Below are positions 56,924 through 64,000 of a stretch of 64,000 bases of DNA, in pieces. Where the stretch lies: contig NC_092350.1 of NCBI RefSeq assembly GCF_963676685.1, positions 4,453,486 to 4,517,485 of the forward strand. Direction: 5' to 3'. Position 1 is the first letter of the stretch, and each line of letters starts with the position of its first letter. The position numbers and the translations under genes were made by a program. Below the pieces are notes generated by a model. It was not told the DNA's origin, made no database searches, and saw only the letters and a list, made by a program, of their open reading frames with translations. This DNA is from Mytilus edulis (lineage: Eukaryota > Mollusca > Bivalvia > Mytilida > Mytilidae).

Positions 56924-57290
56924 TCTTGAATTATGATGTCTCGAGTTTGAGTTATTTCAAAATATCCACTAAATTCACTATAAATGATTATAGTTGTTGG
57001 TTCAGTGAGGGGAGAATCAAATGTGCATTCCAAATTGACACGTTCATTCCTTTTCAATGTTAAATAATCTAAACCTTCAAAAATTGGTTCCAGTTGAAAG
57101 GCATACAAGGCATATCCTTCAGAAAAACTGTCTCTGTTTAATCCATTACCACAGTCTTGCAGAGTTTTCCCAGCAACCTCAAATAGATTGCGAAATGCAA
57201 CAATGGATGATTCTCCACTTGACGAGTCAAATTTTACTCTGACAGGATTCCCGGAAACTGGCACTCCCTCAACTTTAAGATTTATTTCAC
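56920..57290 (-). CDS. Polinton major capsid protein, C-terminal part (cut by gap)
   Basis: The open frame continues into the Ns with no start codon, so this is a partial gene of at least 123 codons. The C-terminal GYALYAFQLEP, LTLKRNERVNLECTF and TIIIYSEFSGYFEI segments match the end of the double-jelly-roll major capsid proteins of Polintons, where a strand pair ends in YxEF and a short charged tail. Its position directly before the protease agrees. A GTG at 57264 is internal. The 5' two thirds or more are missing. Confidence 0.75.
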
Positions 57291-57390
57291 NNNNNNNNNN
57301 NNNNNNNNNNNNNNNNNNNNNNNNNNNNNNNNNNNNNNNNNNNNNNNNNNNNNNNNNNNNNNNNNNNNNNNNNNNNNNNNNNNNNNNNNN
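57291..57390. other. 100-N scaffold gap
   Basis: Exactly 100 undetermined bases, the conventional placeholder for a gap of unknown size. It interrupts the capsid gene. The sequence after it restarts at the equivalent of 47412. Confidence 0.99.
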
Positions 57391-57684
57391 GTGATAAACA
57401 CTTTATATTTAAACTGATGAACTAAGATTTAATGTAAACAGAAGGTGTATTATCCAAATACTGCCGCAATATTGGAGATCAATCTGACATGAAAAATCGC
57501 GATCGGGACAGATCTACACTGAAATTACATATGAATTAATAAAATGGTGTAACATGGATAATGGAAGGTTGGCGAGCCTTTAGGAGTAAATAAGTGTTGG
57601 AAACTATTATTCATAATTTAATGAAACGGAAGCTTTATTCCTTTATTAACGCGGTACACTCAATTCTATCATAAAGCGATAAAA

Positions 57685-58622
57685 ATGATGAACCAGGTTG
57701 AGTACATGAGGGGATTTGGTGGAGAAGTAGAGCGGGCTGAGTTGAATTTTGGAAGAAAGAAGAACATTGCGGTTACACCGTACAAGGGATATGTTTATAT
57801 CCACATAGGCAGTTTAACAAGGTAGCAGAAGCATAACTCTTGGGACTGATGAGTTTAAAGAGCTATGCAATCTGAAGCCAGTTCTTTTAAAAGCTGAGGC
57901 AGAAATAAAAAAACAGGTTAGTGATTTCTAATATTTAGCAGTAAATATTTACATGAACATATAGCTAAATTATTATCGTTCAGCAGCAAATAGTTGAGCG
58001 TGATATATATTTTATTCTCTAAGAAATAGGAGCGATCTACAAAATTATTTTAAAGTAAGATATTGCGAGTGTTTAATAAAAGCACCAGCTGCAGATGTTT
58101 CACCTTATATGTTTTTTCGTAAATTTCACTACTGCTAGTAAGTACACATAATTTTCAAAGTTATTGAAAGCGAGTAAAAACTATATGATAAACGTTCTAA
58201 TTATCCTTCAACAGCAAATAATTGAACATAAATATATACTTTATAGGTTTAATATACAACAAACGTTTTAGTTAAAAGTAAGTTATTGATAGAGAGTATT
58301 TACAAGCGGCTTGCGTTCAGCTGCAGATATTTCACTTGTTTCTGGGTTGATTTCACCACTGTTAGTATTAATTTTCAAAGTTATTGATAGCAAGTAAAAA
58401 ATGTTTTGATAAACGTTCAGTTGCAGATATTTCAACATTTTTGTTTCTAGGTAAATTTCTCAACCGCTAATAAATACGAATTTCTTTCCCACAGCAAACG
58501 TTGATTTATATGATTTCTTACACGTTCAATTGTTTTTATTATATATTAATTTTTTTAGCTGCAAAAACCTAGCAGGAAAAAGAAGGTTATAGTTGTTGAA
58601 GAGGAAGAAGAAGAAGAAGAAG

Positions 58623-58654
<32 letters not shown>

Positions 58655-58800
58655 GAAGAAGAAGAAGTAAAAAAAGTTACTTTGAAAAGAAAGGTAAAAC
58701 AACTTTTGTTTTTTTTTTTCTATGTAAATCAAAATAAGTAGTTATAATTTTCAAGTTTATGAATTTAAAGTAATTATCCAATTAAATGTACCATAAAAAG

Positions 58801-58835
<35 letters not shown>

Positions 58836-59068
58836 AAACATTGAAATAACTTTAAAATTTTAAGATGATTTTCTATATTATGATATTCTTATTTTAGAGA
58901 AAGGTGATTGCTATCAGCGATAGCGATGAGGAGGCGGGAGTGTCAGAGTCGGACGTCAGAAAGGTGATTGTTGCAGCAGAATCTGGCCCGTTCAAGGGGC
59001 TAAAGAAGAAAAAGAAAACAGCTGGAGCTGGATTCATACTTTCTGAAGCAGTTGAAGATGGCGAGTGA
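57685..59068 (+). pseudogene. PC4-like gene, second copy with a frameshift
   Basis: Same three exons as at 47706-49089 (about 57685-57916, 58559-58693, 58898-59068). An extra G near 57821 (AACAAGGTAGCAG instead of AACAAGTAGCAG) makes a stop within the PC4-like domain. Given the near-identity elsewhere, a sequencing error or allele is as likely as true decay. Confidence 0.7.
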
Positions 59069-60227
59069 AGATAACACCAGTAAGTGATCAAATTTTTATT
59101 CTGTTTCTAATATGTTCTTATATACAATAGTTAGGATAGAAATCATTTATAACTTAGCAACATTTTTCCAATCAAAGATTGATTTATCAATATGTGAAAT
59201 ACTCGCTTTAAGATAAAACCATTGCCTTTGATTTAAAGCGATCTCATTTCTAAGAGGATCATTTCTCAATAATACAAACAGTTCACTATTCAATATACAT
59301 GTATTTACAAAAATATCTTCAGATAAAGCAAAAGTGTCCATTTTATTACAAAATAAATCGTTTCCGCTACTGTTTCGTTTAACATCATCAGATATGAATG
59401 GAGGATCATTTTCACTGTTTAATGGCCCATTTATTAATATAACTGCTAGAGTTATCGAACAGAATAACAATCCGACAATTTTCATCTTTGCACCAAGCCA
59501 GTGCAGTTGTGGAAACTGGTCACTGATTTCAGCTGTATCCATATTGATAAAATTGTAATCATGCTCATCTGTCATTTTAAGTGAATATTCTTCCACATTT
59601 GCACTACTCAATTCATCCTTTTCATTTATTTTAGAAATCTCCATTATGAAATCCAATTTCTTAATACAGGTGTCGCACTTTGTTCATTTGTTTTCATGCA
59701 TGTATCTGTAGATTTATGATGTGAAAACTATTTTACTAGAGTTTATGTATCTTATTTATTTCTTTTAGCCAATCAGAACAGAAAAAGGACAATGGGAGAA
59801 GAAGTAGAAAAAAAGACACTGAGTGAAAAACGAAAGCGGTCAGCTCCACCTTCATTAAGAACTTTATCTGTTGCATGTATTTATAATAAATTAACAACAA
59901 AATGTGATATTCAAATGAGAGATTTTTTTTTGTAAAATTCCCTCACCAATTTTAATTATTTTTATGGATTATGCAGACTTTCAATTTGTTTTAAATCCTG
60001 GATTTGCCGAATTAGATGTGTTTAATGCTGCCGAGGAAATTTTTGATCAAAGATATCAATTAAATAAAATGATAAGGGAATGCAGCCATTTCACATCTGA
60101 AGAGATATTCATTCATTTAAAGAACGTCCCAGGGTCTGTTTTAAATTCACTCGGACTTTCGTTCAATAGGGAGAACTTTTCCGATATTTTAAGGAAAATA
60201 TTAAACATGCGATTTTCACGTGTTTAA
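59058..60227 (+). pseudogene. Two-exon unrecognised gene, second copy with a frameshift
   Basis: Counterpart of 49079-50247. The T-run at 59923-59931 is nine long instead of eight, producing an early stop; only the part from 59964 remains open in the original frame. Confidence 0.7.
59147..59644 (-). CDS. Nested membrane protein ORF, second copy
   Basis: Identical translation to the ORF at 49168-49665, again inside the + strand intron of the neighbouring gene. Because the surrounding DNA is also identical, this adds no evidence of selection. Confidence 0.45.
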   Translation of the reverse strand: MEISKINEKDELSSANVEEYSLKMTDEHDYNFINMDTAEISDQFPQLHWLGAKMKIVGLLFCSITLAVILINGPLNSENDPPFISDDVKRNSSGNDLFCNKMDTFALSEDIFVNTCILNSELFVLLRNDPLRNEIALNQRQWFYLKASISHIDKSIFDWKNVAKL

Positions 60228-60269
60228 TTTACCAAAGAATATGTCTCATATATTTTAATCTAAAATTTA

Positions 60270-60840
60270 AGAAATTTATTTGTAATATTTTCATCGTGTT
60301 TGAAGGTCTTTTTCCCCATTGCACAATGTATTTCACTGGTGCGTTTGAAGGTGTAATTCCCCATTTTCATAATTGTGTTTAATTTACCAAAGAATATGTC
60401 TCTTATATTTTAATCTAAAATTTATTTGTAATATTTTCATCGTGTTTGAAGGTGTTATTCCCCATTGTCCAATGTATTTCACTGGTGTGTTTTGAAGGTG
60501 TTATTCCCCATTTGAAGGTGTTATTCCCCATTGACATAATGTTTGAAGGTGTTATTCCCCATTGTTCTAATGTTTGAAGGTGCTATTCCCCATTGTTCTA
60601 ATGTTCGAAGGTGTTATTTCACATTGTCCTATGTTTGAAGGTGTTATTCCCCATTGTCCTATTGCCTTAATGTTTGAAGGTGTTATTCCCCATTGTCCTA
60701 TTGTCATTATGTTTGAAGTTTGTTTGAAGGTCCATTTGGGTTTTAAAGTTATGTATTTTCATTGGGGTTTTTAAGTTAAAGTCGCCATTTTACCATGCTA
60801 CTCCCCATTGCCCTATGTATTTCACTTCCCCAGGTTGATA
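60270..60840 (+). repeat. GTTTGAAGGTG tandem repeat, second copy
   Basis: Same array as 50290-50860 with no difference noticed. Confidence 0.85.
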
Positions 60841-60994
60841 GCAAACGGATAAAACTTAAATATGTTGATATATTTTATTATAAAATCATATATTTATTTA
60901 CATGAAATAAAATATTATATAATTATTGTACAGTGTGTTTTCTTTTTCTTGAATTTATTACGGATATGGATTTTTTTTTCAATTTACAATTGTA

Positions 60995-63900
60995 TTAATG
61001 TTTTTCTTTTAATTTTCTATGAAAATATGCTAGCGAATGCACATTATCATCCAGCAAGTGTCTCTTGTCATCATATGGTGATAGTCCACTTTTCACAACC
61101 TTCACCATGTGAATCTGATGGTTGAAACTTCTCAAAGTGTACATATGCGAGAGTAGTGGAGAACAATTGAACAAGGTGTTTTTATATTGTTCGAATCTAA
61201 CATTTCGGGTTTTAATACCCTTTGCTACTACAGTTTCCTTGTCGTCTGCGGTGATAAAACTATACATTTTTGCTCTTAGTCCGATATATTCCACCATTTG
61301 AATGGACTTGCATTCATCTTTGAATAAACCAATAATCGATTTCCTGTCTTTGGTGTAAAGAGGGTGATCAGCTGGATAATTTGAAAAGTCATATAGCTCA
61401 CTGTTTAACGACATGTCTCTATATATGTCATCAGTTCTCACATGCATAATGAAACTGTCAGTATCTGTGTAACATAATGTTACATTCTCCTTGTATAGTT
61501 TTTTCATGTGGTTGTAGTAGTAATCAACCATGTGCGCCTTTGACAGATCGAGAATCATTTGTCCTAGGTAAATTGGTTTGTTGAAGAAAATTTTTGTTTT
61601 GGTTTGTAGCACGCCGCACAAGTGGTCGTTGAATATCTTAAAGCTTTTAAATGATGATTTTGCAGTAAGTTTTTGAAACTTATCCCACCTATGACAGAGA
61701 GAGAAGTTGATATGTTTCCGCAACGATTCCATTGATTTACCGAAAATAGCATTGTTGCCATTTTTAAAAAGTTTTTGCTCGAAATTGCTAGTAGCCTTTT
61801 TCCTCATTTCGGTATTGAAGTCAATATACTGTTTCAACCATGGACGCTGTTCAAATGAAACTATATTGTGAATCTTCTTCAAAACCAAACCTAGTTTGAG
61901 GTATAACTTTAGATTCACATAGTGCAAGATGTAATGCTTTTTATCTTTCAAAGTAGCTAGCAATTTGGTGCTCGGTTGGTATTCTTTCCCATCATCATTT
62001 GCTTGCTCATACAGATGACGTGAATGAGGTGAAAGCATTTCATTTGTTATCACTCCTTTTTCAACTGCAAGAGGAAAATCATTGTGAAGATCGTGTAAGT
62101 TATCTGGGTAATCCAAATCGCATTCAATGACATATCCGATGTCAGCGTTATTGGATACATTTAAGACATTGAAATCGTTTATTTCCTCTTCTGACAACCA
62201 CTGGAATTTCCCCACAGCTAATGGCATGCTCATGCTTAAACCGTATAAATTGTTCGCATCTACATACATCAAGTATGAAGTTGGTAAAGCTGGATCATAA
62301 TTGCTCAAGTAGGGATTGTTTGCTTTTGCATGTCTGCAGCTCACCATTGTTAAACCTCCTCGTATACTCTGCTCAAAGAAGAGCCACATTGTAGGATCTG
62401 TCAATAGCTCAAGTCTCACACCAGTCATTTTCAATGCAGATTGCCAGGAAAGCCCTGGAAGAGTGTAATAATTTGCAGGGTCGAGGGAATAGTTCGTTAT
62501 CCACTTCTTCCTGAAAGTTTCAAATACATCAGCTAATAATAGAACGTCAGTTTTTAGATAAAGATCGTGATATTCGCCTATATTCTTAATATTCATTTGA
62601 TTCCATACCCGTTGCGCATGTTCATACTCGGTTTGACTAATTGTTTTCTCTGATAAATTGCTGTAGAATTTGTCTATAGAGGGTAATTCAGTTTCATTGA
62701 ACCTTGCTGCATTGTCAATGTATTCGTAAGGATATGTTCCTTTTTTCAACAAAAGAGCAATCCGCTTATCATCATCAAATTCTTTTGTAAAATGTTTAAA
62801 TGTTTCTTTCGGATTCTCCTTAGACATTGACGATACCAATTCCTCTAGTGAACAATTCAAAAACTGGTATGAATCGATAAAGCGCAGATTGGATAGGTTG
62901 AAACTGATGTACTTTTCTGCATTCGTGGCTATGCAGCCAATTTCTTCACTCTTGAAAATACCTATCGAGGAACAGATTAAATGTGCATCAAACTGTTTCA
63001 GGTTATGAAATATAACTGGCACGAATGTGTGTTCTTTAAAATTAAGATTGCAATCTCTGCATGAAGCGCCACGAAATTTACCTGAAACATGTGCATGGTC
63101 TCGAACGCGGATAGTGGAATCTGTAAATTCTTCCATGCAAATGTGGCAATGTGTACTTGATTGAAAATCTTCCTCATCTTCAACAGTCATGCACAAGGGT
63201 TCAGGATTGTTCAAAATAGCCTTTATACGTTTATTTTCGTCAAGAAGACTATGAAGGAAGTGTTCACTAACATTTTCACCTCTATATATTTTAGGTGGTT
63301 GAGTGTATCTGTCATCGATGCAAACAACTTGATAACCGTACCCGCATGGTATCAACTTTGTTAATTTCGTTGTGCTGGTTCGATTATCTTCTGGCTCTTC
63401 AGTAACCATAGGTTCGCAAAATGTTTCCATGTCAGCATAAATAACAAATGATGTTTGTAACTGTTTGGCGTGATCTTGAAATGTTAGTATATCGTCTACC
63501 CCCTTGGTGGGATATGTCACATGTTGAGCTTCAAATTTTGAGCAGTATTTTATATGTTTCTCTAAAGTATGTTCACTGGTGAAACCTGATAAACAGAATC
63601 TGCAATACTTATGACTGCGTCCCAAGCATTTTGTTCGATATAAAAGTCTATTGAGATCTGTAATCAAACACCAGTGACTTTTATTCCCACTTTTCAAATA
63701 CAATAAGTCAACTTCATGATGAGCTTCTCTTAGACCTGTTACATGGAGGGGGAAAAATTCACCCTCTTCAAATCCTAACACCATTACTGAAATGTTATTC
63801 TGCCTTTCAAATTTACTCACAAATGATGGTGCAACGGGCAATTGTATACCTTCCATGTTCAATTCATGTTCATATGGGATGTAGTGATGCACTTTAGAAG

Positions 63901-64000
63901 GGTCACCTGAACACGTAGGATGTATGGATGCTATAATAGCATATACAAAACATTTTTCATCTAAGTTTCTTATGTTGAGTAACGCTCTGGTTGCAGCAAG
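60995..64000 (-). CDS. PolB: Polinton DNA polymerase, second copy, 5' end beyond window
   Basis: Same reading frame as 51015-54818 but entering from the window edge, so the zinc-finger N-terminus is outside. The exonuclease and polymerase motifs (YADMETF, DANNLYG, YTDTDS) are all present and no difference from the first copy was seen. The apparent start at 63892 is an internal codon, not the true start. Confidence 0.93.
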   Translation of the reverse strand, partial: LAATRALLNIRNLDEKCFVYAIIASIHPTCSGDPSKVHHYIPYEHELNMEGIQLPVAPSFVSKFERQNNISVMVLGFEEGEFFPLHVTGLREAHHEVDLLYLKSGNKSHWCLITDLNRLLYRTKCLGRSHKYCRFCLSGFTSEHTLEKHIKYCSKFEAQHVTYPTKGVDDILTFQDHAKQLQTSFVIYADMETFCEPMVTEEPEDNRTSTTKLTKLIPCGYGYQVVCIDDRYTQPPKIYRGENVSEHFLHSLLDENKRIKAILNNPEPLCMTVEDEEDFQSSTHCHICMEEFTDSTIRVRDHAHVSGKFRGASCRDCNLNFKEHTFVPVIFHNLKQFDAHLICSSIGIFKSEEIGCIATNAEKYISFNLSNLRFIDSYQFLNCSLEELVSSMSKENPKETFKHFTKEFDDDKRIALLLKKGTYPYEYIDNAARFNETELPSIDKFYSNLSEKTISQTEYEHAQRVWNQMNIKNIGEYHDLYLKTDVLLLADVFETFRKKWITNYSLDPANYYTLPGLSWQSALKMTGVRLELLTDPTMWLFFEQSIRGGLTMVSCRHAKANNPYLSNYDPALPTSYLMYVDANNLYGLSMSMPLAVGKFQWLSEEEINDFNVLNVSNNADIGYVIECDLDYPDNLHDLHNDFPLAVEKGVITNEMLSPHSRHLYEQANDDGKEYQPSTKLLATLKDKKHYILHYVNLKLYLKLGLVLKKIHNIVSFEQRPWLKQYIDFNTEMRKKATSNFEQKLFKNGNNAIFGKSMESLRKHINFSLCHRWDKFQKLTAKSSFKSFKIFNDHLCGVLQTKTKIFFNKPIYLGQMILDLSKAHMVDYYYNHMKKLYKENVTLCYTDTDSFIMHVRTDDIYRDMSLNSELYDFSNYPADHPLYTKDRKSIIGLFKDECKSIQMVEYIGLRAKMYSFITADDKETVVAKGIKTRNVRFEQYKNTLFNCSPLLSHMYTLRSFNHQIHMVKVVKSGLSPYDDKRHLLDDNVHSLAYFHRKLKEKH

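Larger units (their letters stand above)
47412..57290. mobile_element. Polinton/Maverick (adintovirus-like) element, right part cut by gap
   Basis: Marker genes are a protein-primed family B polymerase, packaging ATPase, adenovirus-type protease and double-jelly-roll capsid C-terminus, all on the - strand in compact order. Intron-bearing genes lie on the + strand. The stated left limit is where similarity with the second copy (57391 on) begins, not a proven terminus; no terminal inverted repeat or AGT-type end was identified. The gap at 57291 truncates the capsid gene. Minor capsid and integrase genes expected in such elements are not in the sequence seen. Confidence 0.85.
57391..64000. repeat. 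Second copy of 47412-54020 (probable assembly duplicate)
   Basis: Collinear and apparently identical to 47412-54020 apart from three single-base differences I could find: an extra G near 57821, one A fewer in the poly(A) at 58801-58831, and an extra T in the run at 59923-59931. The offset shifts 9979, 9980, 9979, 9980 accordingly. It runs to the window edge. Confidence 0.95.

Noticed and set aside
57391-64000. A genuine tandem second Polinton
   Set aside because: Near-perfect identity limited by single-base indels and an adjacent 100-N gap favour an assembly duplicate; kept as a finding to be checked.

Overview
The window is animal nuclear DNA, very probably from a marine mussel (Mytilus or a close bivalve). 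It is AT-rich, with canonical GT-AG introns and very long non-coding stretches. Several dispersed repeats have the look of families abundant in mussel genomes. That taxonomic call rests on recognition of these repeats and was not tested by a search. No bacterial operons, rRNA genes, CRISPR arrays or convincing tRNAs were seen.

Layout. (1) 1-7.9 kb is repeat-rich non-coding DNA: a retroposon-like tail, two minisatellites and a 1.36-kb terminal-inverted-repeat element at 5676-7031. (2) 7.9-34.9 kb is one host gene on the + strand, with four phase-matched exons (7928-8222, 28879-30698, 31039-31154, 34153-34891). It encodes a predicted secreted protein of 989 residues: signal peptide, LRR N-cap, about 21 leucine-rich repeats, LRR C-cap, and a C-terminal domain that reads as a trypsin-like (S1) fold without the catalytic His and Ser. 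(3) Intron 1 of that gene holds a complete-looking PIF/Harbinger transposon of about 10 kb (about 18067-28079). It has near-perfect terminal inverted repeats and two convergent spliced genes: a Myb/SANT-like DNA-binding protein (+) and a HARBI1-type DDE transposase (-), both open end to end. (4) 34.9-43.8 kb is non-coding and includes a 1.8-kb repeat element with three internal repeats. (5) 43.8-45.4 kb is a small single-pass membrane protein gene with two phase-compatible alternative last exons. (6) About 47.4-57.3 kb is a Polinton/Maverick (adintovirus-like) element. On the - strand it carries the 3' part of a major capsid gene, an adenovirus-type cysteine protease with two frame breaks, a packaging ATPase, two small proteins and a protein-primed family B DNA polymerase. 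On the + strand it carries intron-containing genes, one of them a PC4-like protein. An ORF on the - strand lies inside one of these introns.

(7) A 100-N scaffold gap (57291-57390) is followed by 57391-64000, which repeats 47412-54020 almost base for base; the only differences I found are three single-base indels, two of them in homopolymers. This looks like an assembly or haplotype duplicate, so second-copy genes should not be counted as extra loci.

How the parts work together: the Harbinger pair is the known two-component system in which the Myb-like protein binds the element ends and assists the DDE transposase. The Polinton - strand genes form a compact virion and replication block (capsid, maturation protease, DNA packaging, polymerase) with 4-bp ATGA overlaps between neighbours. 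The LRR/pseudoprotease gene and the small membrane protein gene are the only clear candidates for host genes, and the latter could belong to the neighbouring element.
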